The notes under the pieces were generated by a model that was not told the origin of the DNA, did not search any database, and saw only the letters and a program-made list of their open reading frames with translations. A DNA stretch of 7,445 nt from Bacillota bacterium (GTDB lineage Bacteria; Bacillota_A; Clostridia; Acetivibrionales; DUMB01), in NCBI GenBank assembly GCA_023621975.1, contig JAMOAC010000496.1:1-7445 (forward strand), in the 5' to 3' direction. Numbering within the stretch: position 1 is the first letter of the stretch; each line of letters begins with the position of its first letter. Shown in pieces: positions 1 to 6,279 of this stretch. A program made the translations under genes and the position numbers.

Positions 1-1922
1 GTAACAGCAAGAGTTTGAGAAACGGAATATTTGTTTTTGATAATATACCCTTTGGTTTTCATGTGGGATACAACGTCCTCAGTTATATAGACATCATCCG
101 GATAATGCATGGGAATGAATACCGGCTTTGCTCCATATTTTTCTGCCATGTAATCTGCCGTTTGCGCTATCACTTTGACATACCTTTCGCTTCCGTACCA
201 GCTACGCACCGAGAAACCAACATATGGACCGGCAAGTTCAACTCCTTCTCTCATAAAAATCTTATCCGCCTCTTCACCTGGTGCAGCTTTGACGGTCAGT
301 GCCGGATCGGCTGTCACGATTATATGAGGCTTGTTGATATTGAGGCTTTCAAGTTCTTTCATTGACAGGTTTTCCCTCAGAGTAATAACATTAACCTTAT
401 TCAATATTTTACGCGTCATGTTTTTATTGTTGTTTCTTTTTAGCGGGCCTATTCCGTTTGCGTAAAACATGACCTTAAGGCCCATCTTTTTTGCCAGCCA
501 TGTTGTTCCCAGATAGTAGAGAAGGGAGCGCGTGCTGGTATTGTCCTGTATTATGTTTCCTCCGCCATAAATAAACAGTTTTGCGCTTTTCATGACTTTA
601 AATATATGCATAAAGTTAAACCTTTTTATAGAATCAACCGAGTACATGGATTTTGTCTCGGTCGGATTGTTTGACAAAACTGCTATTTTCAAGTCTTTAT
701 TATACGTCCTGAGATTGTTTATAATTGCCATGAGCATTGCGTCGTCTCCTATGTTTTTAAAGCCATAGTATCCTGAAATTATGACATCGTACCCCGAAGG
801 CTTCACGGCAGCCTTTCTCAGGATGGTTTCGTATATTGAAAGCTGGGTGGCGCACATGTTTTCCAGCGAAAACATTGTGCTGGCTTTTTTGTATATTTTC
901 TCCCCCATGAGTGCCCTTTTTTCGCCGTTTTCCGCAAGCTCCAGGATGTATTTTGCCAGAGTATTGTAATCGCCGGGATTAAAGAGGTATCCATTTTCTC
1001 CGCTCTCTATGAGGTCGGGAATGCCTCCTACATTACTGCTTATCGTGGCTTTTTTAAACCTTGCCCCCTCTAGTATTGAGTAGGGGAAACTTTCACTGAT
1101 TGAAGTAAGCACGCTGATGTCAACGATACTCATGAGCTCATAAGGATCATTAAGCCAGCCAAGGAAAACAACATTGTCGGTTACGCCGAGGGATTTTGCC
1201 TGCTTTTCCAGGTTTTCCCTGTCCTCCCCGTCTCCGCCTATAAGGAATTTTACGGCCGGGTTTTTTTCAACAACAATTTTTGCAGCCTTTATGAGGGTAT
1301 CTATGCCCTTTACGGGATAAAGACGCGCTGCGATACCGACGATTATGTCCTTGCCATCGAGATTAAGGTTATATTTTGCTGAAAACTCTTCTCTGGAGTA
1401 TGATTTCAGGGGTTTCCTGAAATCCATCCCGTTATAGAGCGTAAAAATGTTCTCAGGATTGAATTTCCTTTCAATGAGCATTTTCCTGAAGTTGTTGGAT
1501 ACACCTATATAATAATCTATGAATCTCAATGCAACGGCATTTATTGAACCAAATGTAAGCCTTTTGATCAAACTGTGCATATAGTCAAGCCTGTAGTCAC
1601 TGTGCACCGTAGTGACAGTAGGCAATTTGGTGAAAAATCCTACAATAAGCGCAAACATGTTGGCTTTTGCGCCGTGGGAGTGTATTATCTGATACTTGCC
1701 TTCCTTTATAATGGTAATAACTCTCCTGATGTCGCGTATCAAGCTTCCTGTCTTGACAACTTCCACATCTATTCCCATAGCCCGCGCGTCGTCAGCAAAT
1801 ACGCCCGGGCGGAAACTTACTATTTTAACGTCTATATGCTTTCCGAGCTCTTTTACAAGGGAAAGGACATGAACTTTGGCACCGCCAACGTCCCCTCCGC
1901 CTATAAGGTGCAAAACTTTCAT
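1..1922 (-). CDS. Fused GT4 glycosyltransferase / CsaB-like polysaccharide pyruvyltransferase, 3' end cut by window edge
   Basis: Seen: an uninterrupted reading frame of 640 codons running off the left edge. It starts at ATG 1922-1920 (MKVLHLIGGGDVGGAKVHVL) with ribosome binding site AAGGGG (1930-1935) seven bases upstream. Residues 1 to about 375 are a GT-B glycosyltransferase of family 4: a glycine-rich N-terminal loop (GGGDVGG), HSHGAKAN near residue 83, and the EX7E motif E277-E285 followed by GGIPDLIESGENGYLF. Residues from about 380 match CsaB-type pyruvyltransferases: SGYYGFKNIGDD (G392, D393, D394), YGGGNIIQD (G453-G455), ANGIGP (G490) and TADPAL (D539). Roughly 110 C-terminal residues, including the expected RLH region, lie outside. 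Known: CsaB adds ketal-pyruvate to the secondary cell-wall polymer, which SLH-domain proteins then bind. Inferred: the glycosyltransferase half makes or extends the same polymer at the inner membrane face. Its sugar donor cannot be read from sequence. Transcribed alone and divergently from its right neighbour. Confidence 0.93.
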   Translation of the reverse strand, partial: MKVLHLIGGGDVGGAKVHVLSLVKELGKHIDVKIVSFRPGVFADDARAMGIDVEVVKTGSLIRDIRRVITIIKEGKYQIIHSHGAKANMFALIVGFFTKLPTVTTVHSDYRLDYMHSLIKRLTFGSINAVALRFIDYYIGVSNNFRKMLIERKFNPENIFTLYNGMDFRKPLKSYSREEFSAKYNLNLDGKDIIVGIAARLYPVKGIDTLIKAAKIVVEKNPAVKFLIGGDGEDRENLEKQAKSLGVTDNVVFLGWLNDPYELMSIVDISVLTSISESFPYSILEGARFKKATISSNVGGIPDLIESGENGYLFNPGDYNTLAKYILELAENGEKRALMGEKIYKKASTMFSLENMCATQLSIYETILRKAAVKPSGYDVIISGYYGFKNIGDDAMLMAIINNLRTYNKDLKIAVLSNNPTETKSMYSVDSIKRFNFMHIFKVMKSAKLFIYGGGNIIQDNTSTRSLLYYLGTTWLAKKMGLKVMFYANGIGPLKRNNNKNMTRKILNKVNVITLRENLSMKELESLNINKPHIIVTADPALTVKAAPGEEADKIFMREGVELAGPYVGFSVRSWYGSERYVKVIAQTADYMAEKYGAKPVFIPMHYPDDVYITEDVVSHMKTKGYIIKNKYSVSQTLAV

Positions 1923-1953
1923 ACTTTATCCCCTTACCTTTATTGATATTTAA

Positions 1954-1982
1954 AGTTTATTTTATGACGTTGTGTTTGTCAA
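1954..1982 (-). promoter_or_regulatory. Sigma-A-type promoter of the GT4-CsaB gene
   Basis: On the minus strand a perfect TTGACA (plus-strand TGTCAA, 1977-1982) is followed after exactly 17 bases by TAAACT (plus-strand AGTTTA, 1954-1959; four of six consensus bases). Transcription would begin near 1947, giving a leader of about 25 nt that holds the AAGGGG ribosome binding site. The fit of position and spacing is good, but this is a motif prediction only. Confidence 0.6.
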
Positions 1983-2006
1983 TGTTTGCAGCCTTTTTGA
2001 CTAAAG

Positions 2007-2051
2007 CTTGTACTTATTGCAAAACATATATAAAGAAGTTACTTGTACTTA
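2007..2051. repeat. 10-bp direct repeat CTTGTACTTA, two exact copies
   Basis: CTTGTACTTA occurs at 2007-2016 and again at 2042-2051, 35 bp apart start to start. Both lie between the two divergent promoters. The second copy overlaps a possible weak -35 (TTGTAC, 2043-2048) that has TATTAT 16 bases downstream (2065-2070). This could be a pair of protein-binding sites or chance in AT-rich DNA. Confidence 0.4.
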
Positions 2052-2086
2052 TATGTAAAGAGAATATTATATGAGATTATACACGC

Positions 2087-2115
2087 TGGAAACCTGGGAT
2101 TTATATTAGTATAAT
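2087..2115 (+). promoter_or_regulatory. Candidate promoter of the YitT-family gene
   Basis: A perfect -10 TATAAT (2110-2115) has TGGAAA (2087-2092; four of six -35 bases) 17 bases upstream. Transcription from here would give a leader of about 150 nt carrying the 32-bp tandem repeat. The surrounding AT richness means TATAAT-like strings are common; a second TATAAT at 2136-2141 lacks any -35. Confidence 0.4.
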
Positions 2116-2186
2116 TTAAATTAATATATTAAATTTATAATTTAATATGAAGTGTATTTGAGATTCATCATCAATGAATGATCTAT

Positions 2187-2250
2187 GAACATGGAACAGA
2201 CAACAGTGCATAATATAAGAACATATAGCAGGCAACAGTACATGATATTG
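2187..2250. repeat. Two imperfect tandem units of 32 bp
   Basis: Unit 1 (2187-2218) and unit 2 (2219-2250) both begin GAACAT and agree at 24 of 32 positions by eye. The best-conserved core is CAACAGTRCATRATAT (2201-2216 and 2233-2248). The second unit ends just before the ribosome binding site of the YitT-family gene. Close to three helical turns, the period would place both copies on the same DNA face. Confidence 0.5.
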
Positions 2251-2269
2251 GAAACAGAGGAATTATGTC

Positions 2270-3172
2270 ATGAGTGAGAGAAAAGCATCCGGAATATGGA
2301 AGGAATATTTGCTGATCATAATTGGATCATTTATTACGGCGGCATCAATCAATATTTTTTTAGTGCCTAACAAGATAGCACCCGGCGGGGTAAGCGGCAT
2401 AGCAACCGTTATTTATTACCTGATTGGAGGCAGGGTTCCCGTAGGGCTGATAATGCTGATATTGAATGTTCCACTGTTCCTAATGGGGATGAGATACATA
2501 GGAAGGAAATTCGTGGTAAGAACCCTTTTCAGCACGGTGTTCCTTTCGGTGGCGATTGATATCACCGAGCCTTTGACGAATTTTTTTGTTGAAAATTTTC
2601 TTCTTAACCACGAAGGGATACCTGCTCAATCAGATATGCTTCTATATGCCATATTCGGCGGGTTTTTAATGGGTTTGGGCCTTGGCACGGTTTTCAGGTC
2701 TGGGGCGACAACGGGAGGAACGGACCTTGCCGCCAAAATTGTTCACAATTTTATTCCCCGGTTTACAATCGGCCAGATTCTATTGTTCATTGACACAAGC
2801 GTAATCATCTTTGCAGCAGTGTCTTTTGGCAGTTTTCAATTGGCTCTGTATGCCATTGTCACCCTGTTTATTTCCTCAAAGGTTATTGATGCAATTTTGG
2901 AAGGTGTCAATTTTGCAAAGGCGGTATTTATAATATCTGATAAATCAGATAAGATATCCCGGCAGATAATGGAGAAACTGGACAGAGGAGTTACTGCCTT
3001 AAAAGGAAGAGGTATGTATACAGGCATCGACAGGACAGTGCTGCTTTGTATTGTTCACAGAGGACAGCTTACACAGTTAAAGGAGATTGTTAAAGAAGTG
3101 GATAAAAAAGCTTTTGTAATATTGACAGACATAAGGGAGGTGCTTGGAGAAGGCTTTAAGACTTATGACTGA
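2270..3172 (+). CDS. YitT-family membrane protein (DUF161 plus DUF2179)
   Basis: Start ATG 2270 has AGAGG (2256-2260) nine bases upstream; the nearby ATG at 2265 stops after two codons. The 300-residue length is typical of the family. Residues 1-210 form a polytopic membrane domain with hydrophobic segments near 13-32, 57-75, 84-99, 122-143, 166-186 and 189-206. The conserved loops APGGVSGIA (37-45) and SGATTGGTD (144-152) are present. Residues about 218-295 form the cytoplasmic DUF2179 domain, with the signature GVTALKGRGMYTG (240-252) and a closing EVLGEGF. Known: YitT proteins are widespread in Firmicutes in several copies per genome, are usually annotated as putative membrane or transport proteins, and lack a firmly shown substrate. 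The DUF2179 fold resembles small ligand-binding regulatory domains. Probably monocistronic: it is divergent from the wall-polymer gene and separated from transketolase by its own promoter region. No terminator is obvious. Confidence 0.93.
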   Translation: MSERKASGIWKEYLLIIIGSFITAASINIFLVPNKIAPGGVSGIATVIYYLIGGRVPVGLIMLILNVPLFLMGMRYIGRKFVVRTLFSTVFLSVAIDITEPLTNFFVENFLLNHEGIPAQSDMLLYAIFGGFLMGLGLGTVFRSGATTGGTDLAAKIVHNFIPRFTIGQILLFIDTSVIIFAAVSFGSFQLALYAIVTLFISSKVIDAILEGVNFAKAVFIISDKSDKISRQIMEKLDRGVTALKGRGMYTGIDRTVLLCIVHRGQLTQLKEIVKEVDKKAFVILTDIREVLGEGFKTYD

Positions 3173-3235
3173 AGGTGCAATAAGTGCACAAATGCAGGCG
3201 TAATGTGGTGAAAAATTGTACAAAATTGCCTTTTC

Positions 3236-3278
3236 AACAAACATGGGGCTATAAGAGACATAACAGGACATGTTTGTT
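3236..3278. repeat. Perfect 10-bp inverted repeat upstream of the transketolase promoter
   Basis: AACAAACATG (3236-3245) and CATGTTTGTT (3269-3278) are exact reverse complements separated by 23 bases. The right arm ends six bases before the predicted -35. There is no T-run after it, so it does not look like a terminator for the upstream gene. An operator or a long-loop RNA stem in read-through transcripts are both possible. Confidence 0.5.
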
Positions 3279-3284
3279 AAACTA

Positions 3285-3313
3285 TAGACTAATTTCTTAT
3301 GCTGTAGTATACT
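3285..3313 (+). promoter_or_regulatory. Candidate promoter of the transketolase operon
   Basis: TAGACT (3285-3290; four of six) and TATACT (3308-3313; five of six) are separated by 17 bases. Transcription would start near 3320, about 30 nt before the first start codon, leaving room for the AAGGAG ribosome binding site. Confidence 0.5.
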
Positions 3314-3349
3314 ATTCTATGAAAATTTTTGAAAAGGAGTTGTAATCGG

Positions 3350-4195
3350 ATGGATAAGCAGGAGTTAAAGCAGTTAAAAATAATAGCTACCCGGATCAGA
3401 AAGCATATAATAGATGAAGTATACAGTGCCTCATCGGGACATCCGGGAGGATCGCTTTCATGTACGGATATATTGACTGTCCTGTATTTTCGTGAAATGC
3501 GGGTAGATCCTAAGAATCCAGAATGGCCCGACAGAGATAGATTCGTTCTTTCTAAAGGCCACTGTGCACCTGCTCTTTATGCGGTACTTGCTGAGAAAGG
3601 CTTCTTCCCGGTGGAGGAACTTGTAAATTTCAGAAGCGCGGAAAGTTTCCTGGAAGGCCACCCAAGCATGAGGTATGTCAAGGGAGTTGATATGTCCACC
3701 GGGTCACTTGGACAGGGAATCTCTGCTGCAACAGGTATGGCTATTGCTGGAAAATTGGACAAGAAAGATTACAGGGTATATTCAATATTGGGAGACGGGG
3801 AGCTTGAGGAAGGCCAGGTATGGGAAGCATGCATGTCTGCGGCTCATTATAAATTGGACAATCTTACTGCATTTGTTGACTATAACGGGTTGCAAATTGA
3901 CGGAAAAATATCCGATGTAATGTCTCCCGAGCCTATCGTTGACAAATTCAAGGCATTTGGATGGAATGTTATAGAAATTGACGGACATGATTTTGAGCAG
4001 ATTATAAACGCTATAGATCAGGCGAAGAAGACAAAGGGAATGCCTACTGTTATTGTTGCTCACACGATTAAAGGAAAAGGCGTATCATTTATGGAAAATC
4101 AGGCAGGATGGCACGGAACAGCTCCTAACAAGGAACAGAGGGATCAGGCCATAGCTGAGTTGGATGCAATTTTATCTGAATTGGAGGGTGAATAA
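3350..4195 (+). CDS. Transketolase, N-terminal (thiamine diphosphate-binding) subunit
   Basis: Start ATG 3350 is chosen because AAGGAG (3334-3339) lies ten bases upstream. An in-frame TTG at 3329 would place that site inside the coding region. The product is 281 residues, normal for the split form. It carries the substrate/cofactor motif GHPGGS (30-35), [16 protein letters not shown], and the metal-diphosphate motif GDGELEEG (148-155) ending at N179 (GDG-X28-N). Known: this half binds the diphosphate of thiamine diphosphate through a divalent metal. It pairs with the C-terminal half to move two-carbon ketol units between pentose-phosphate-pathway sugars in the cytoplasm. Next gene: the C-terminal half, one base after the stop, so the two are surely co-translated. 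In anaerobes of this type the enzyme supplies ribose and erythrose phosphates. A specialised role on other sugars cannot be excluded, but no sugar-specific neighbour points to one. Confidence 0.96.
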   Translation: MDKQELKQLKIIATRIRKHIIDEVYSASSGHPGGSLSCTDILTVLYFREMRVDPKNPEWPDRDRFVLSKGHCAPALYAVLAEKGFFPVEELVNFRSAESFLEGHPSMRYVKGVDMSTGSLGQGISAATGMAIAGKLDKKDYRVYSILGDGELEEGQVWEACMSAAHYKLDNLTAFVDYNGLQIDGKISDVMSPEPIVDKFKAFGWNVIEIDGHDFEQIINAIDQAKKTKGMPTVIVAHTIKGKGVSFMENQAGWHGTAPNKEQRDQAIAELDAILSELEGE

Positions 4196-4196
4196 C

Positions 4197-5135
4197 ATGG
4201 CAGAGAAGATAGCTACAAGAGAAGCATACGGTAATGCTCTGGCGGAATTTGGCGGAGATGAAAGAATAGTAGTATTGGATGCCGATCTGTCTAAATCTAC
4301 AAAGACTGATACCTTCAAGAAAAAGTACCCTGAAAGATTTTTTAACATGGGAATAGCTGAAGGTAATATGATGGCAACAGCAGCAGGGATAGCTTCCTGC
4401 GGTAAGATTGTATTTGCAAGTACATTTGCTATTTTTGCAGCTGAACGTGGATGTGAACAGATAAGAAACTCAATATGCTACCCTAAGCTGAATGTAAAGG
4501 TAGCTGCAACACATGCGGGTATTTCGGTAGGTGAGGACGGAGCCTCCCATCAGGCTGTTGAAGATATTGCAATAATGCGTTCATTAGCGAACATGGTAGT
4601 TATCAGCCCGGCAGATGCCGTTGAGACAAGGCTTGCCGTAAAGGCGGCTATAGAGCACGATGGCCCCGTATATTTAAGACTGGGAAGGCTGGCGGTTCCT
4701 ACACTGTTTGATGAGAATTACAAGTTTGAGTTGGGCAAGGGTGTTACTCTCGCAGAAGGTTCTGACGTGACGATAGTTGCTACAGGACTTATGGTTCAGT
4801 ATGCTTTGGAGGCAAAAGACGTCCTTGCAAAGGAAGGAATAAATGCAAGGGTTATAAATATTCACACCATTAAGCCCATAGATGAAGAGATTATTATTAA
4901 AGCAGCGAAGGAAACAGGAGCATTGGTTACTGCTGAAGAGCATAACATAATAGGCGGACTTGGCAGTGCTGTAGCCGAAGTTTTGGTAGAAAACTGTCCT
5001 GTTCCGCTTAAAAGAGTGGGTATAGAGGACAAATTCGGAAAATCGGGCAAACCTGCCAAACTTCTTGAAATGTACGGCTTAACTACGCAAAACATTGTAA
5101 ATAAAGCCAAGGAAGCCATAAAAATGAAGAAATAA
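4197..5135 (+). CDS. Transketolase, C-terminal (pyrimidine-binding) subunit
   Basis: Start ATG 4197 follows GGAGG (4183-4187), which lies inside the end of the upstream gene, nine bases away. The upstream in-frame TTG at 4164 has no such support. The product is 312 residues. Residues 1 to about 165 form the pyrimidine-binding domain. E55 in NMGIAEGNM is the expected glutamate that activates the aminopyrimidine ring. GEDGASHQAVED carries H118, corresponding to a conserved active-site histidine, and GPVYLRLGR closes the domain. Residues about 180-312 form the transketolase C-terminal domain (VTIVATGLMVQYALEAKDVL, NIHTIKPID, EEHNIIGGLG). Known: the active site forms between this chain and the N-terminal chain. 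All key residues are present, so the complex should be active. The operon ends at a strong terminator 43 bases after the stop. Confidence 0.96.
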   Translation: MAEKIATREAYGNALAEFGGDERIVVLDADLSKSTKTDTFKKKYPERFFNMGIAEGNMMATAAGIASCGKIVFASTFAIFAAERGCEQIRNSICYPKLNVKVAATHAGISVGEDGASHQAVEDIAIMRSLANMVVISPADAVETRLAVKAAIEHDGPVYLRLGRLAVPTLFDENYKFELGKGVTLAEGSDVTIVATGLMVQYALEAKDVLAKEGINARVINIHTIKPIDEEIIIKAAKETGALVTAEEHNIIGGLGSAVAEVLVENCPVPLKRVGIEDKFGKSGKPAKLLEMYGLTTQNIVNKAKEAIKMKK

Positions 5136-5177
5136 CATTTATCGGGAGAATATAGAATATTAATATTAAAAAACAGA

Positions 5178-5225
5178 AAAGCTGGGCTAATTAATATTAT
5201 ATATATATTAAGCCCTGCTTTTTTT
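5178..5225 (+). terminator. Rho-independent terminator of the transketolase operon
   Basis: Left arm AAAGCTGGGCT (5178-5188) pairs with AGCCCTGCTTT (5211-5221), with one T-T mismatch. The AT-rich interior also pairs (TTAATAT with ATATTAA). Seven T residues follow the stem (5219-5225). Position directly after the second subunit fits the end of the operon. Confidence 0.9.
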
Positions 5226-5226
5226 A

Positions 5227-5255
5227 TTGACAAAAGATGAAATATGAAATATAAT
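5227..5255 (+). promoter_or_regulatory. Perfect-consensus sigma-A promoter upstream of the LemA gene
   Basis: TTGACA (5227-5232), 17 bases, then TATAAT (5250-5255): both hexamers and the spacing match the consensus exactly. It begins one base after the T-run of the preceding terminator. Transcription would start near 5262 and produce a leader of about 260 nt before the LemA start codon. Confidence 0.75.
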
Positions 5256-5524
5256 AATATGTAGAGTAAAGCTCAACAATCAACATTATACGTCAGCAAA
5301 GTATTTGATGAACGTTTGATTTCGAATAATTGTAAATTGTGCAATAAATCAGGATTTATCCTGGAAAGGGGGCATATATTATTTCTGTCACTGTATGTTA
5401 AGTGTTAACGAATATTATAATTTGTGCTAGAGTTAATTTATAAACTTGTTATTATTAAATATTTTAAGATTATATATTTTAAGGCAGTTCTTTAATATTA
5501 ATATAAATTTGGAGGGTGATTGGA
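5256..5524 (+). other. Long untranslated leader before the LemA gene
   Basis: No supported coding frame is seen. The leader contains a short hairpin CAGGA-TTTA-TCCTG (5350-5363) followed by a purine-rich AAAGGGGG. It also has an inverted repeat GTTAA-GTG-TTAAC (5397-5409) just before a second TATAAT (5416-5421). The latter lacks a convincing -35. I do not recognise a known riboswitch class. Ribosome binding site GGAGG (5511-5515) closes the region. Confidence 0.5.
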
Positions 5525-6121
5525 ATGGCATACAATTATAATGCATACCCTTGGGGCAGATGGATTAAGTGGGGTATAGTGGGAATTTTGGTACTGATAA
5601 TAGTTATCAGCGCAATTTCAACCTATAACGGGATTATTGTTGCAGAACAGGAAATGGAAAAAAGCTGGAGCCAGGTTGAGAATGTAATGCAGCGAAGGCT
5701 GGATACAATACCGAATCTTGTCGAGGTTGTAAAGGGCTATGTCAAGCATGAGGAAAAGGTTTTCGGTGATATTGCGGAAGCAAGGTCTGTTCTTATGAAC
5801 AGCTCGGCAGGTATAGACGAAAAAGTTGCGGCAGATGAAAAGCTTACCCAGGCAACAAAGGAAGTGCTTTTGCTGGTTGAAAATTACCCGGAGTTGAAAG
5901 CAAGCCAGCAGTTCCATGATCTGCAAGTTGCAATTGAAGGTGCGGAAAACAGGGTTTCCGTGGAAAGAAGAAGGTTTATTGAAAAAGTACAGGAATATAA
6001 TATAAAAGTTAAAAGATTTCCCGGAAATATATTTGCAAGATTGATGGGATTCACACCAAAGGAATACTACAAGGCTGACCCGGAAGCTGCAAAAGCCCCC
6101 AAGGTGGACTTTTCAGAGTGA
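5525..6121 (+). CDS. LemA family protein
   Basis: ATG 5525 is chosen over the in-frame GTG 5516 because GGAGG (5511-5515) is nine bases from the ATG and abuts the GTG. The 198-residue product has the usual LemA length and plan. A short N-terminal segment and one membrane helix (about 17-33, GIVGILVLIIVISAIST) are followed by YNGIIVAEQEMEKSWSQV, then RRLDTIPNLVEVVKGY (R57, R58, P63-N64-L65), and a long helical C-terminal part ending in the FPGNIFARLMGF region. Known: LemA proteins are membrane-anchored helical-bundle proteins common in bacteria and often next to TPM-domain genes. Their biochemical role is not settled. The name comes from a Listeria antigen and implies no function. The next gene is a TPM-domain protein with no terminator between them, so an operon is likely. 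A consensus promoter and long leader precede it. Confidence 0.95.
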   Translation: MAYNYNAYPWGRWIKWGIVGILVLIIVISAISTYNGIIVAEQEMEKSWSQVENVMQRRLDTIPNLVEVVKGYVKHEEKVFGDIAEARSVLMNSSAGIDEKVAADEKLTQATKEVLLLVENYPELKASQQFHDLQVAIEGAENRVSVERRRFIEKVQEYNIKVKRFPGNIFARLMGFTPKEYYKADPEAAKAPKVDFSE

Positions 6122-6173
6122 CGGTGAGGGGGGACGTTTCTCCACTTTACCTGGATTTAGTGAGGATATATAA

Positions 6174-6194
6174 AATGCATAATGTGGATGCATT
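6174..6194 (+). repeat. Hairpin in the LemA-TPM intergenic gap
   Basis: AATGCAT (6174-6180) and ATGCATT (6188-6194) form a perfect 7-bp inverted repeat with a 7-base loop. No T-run follows, so it is not a terminator. It may be an RNA processing or stability element within the two-gene transcript. Confidence 0.4.
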
Positions 6195-6279
6195 ATAAAA
6201 AAGCATGTGGATTAATAATAAGCATAACGATGCTGATGTAATTTATGGTGATGAAGGGAAAGAACAGGGGGGATGCAAG

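Larger units (their letters stand above)
1923..2269. other. Divergent AT-rich intergenic region
   Basis: No coding frame or recognisable RNA gene is seen here. The region contains a minus-strand promoter (1954-1982) and a candidate plus-strand promoter (2087-2115). It also holds a 10-bp direct repeat CTTGTACTTA (2007-2016, 2042-2051), an AT-only palindrome TTAATATATTAA, a small inverted repeat ATTCAT/ATGAAT (2163-2168 and 2174-2179), and two imperfect 32-bp tandem units next to the downstream gene. The concentration of repeats suggests control of one or both divergent genes, but no regulator can be named. Confidence 0.6.

Noticed and set aside
15..1946. Plus-strand open frames at 15-365, 781-969 and 1575-1946
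   Set aside because: They lie opposite the long minus-strand fusion gene, lack ribosome binding sites and show no recognisable protein family.
3175..3189. Hairpin GTGCA/TGCAC as terminator of the YitT gene
   Set aside because: The stem is only 5 bp and no T-run follows.
3329..3349. TTG start extending the first transketolase subunit by seven residues
   Set aside because: It would place the AAGGAG ribosome binding site inside the coding region. ATG 3350 starts at the normal place for the family.
4164..4196. TTG start extending the second transketolase subunit upstream
   Set aside because: The GGAGG site at 4183-4187 serves ATG 4197, and the extension would overlap the upstream gene without homology support.
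5395..5430. Eleven-residue open frame in the lemA leader (ATG 5395)
   Set aside because: No ribosome binding site at a usable distance: the purine-rich AAAGGGGG is more than 20 bases upstream. It is also too short to judge.
5256..5524. Known riboswitch class (for example cyclic-di-GMP or preQ1) in the lemA leader
   Set aside because: The hairpin and purine stretch do not match the conserved sequence blocks of any class I can recognise.
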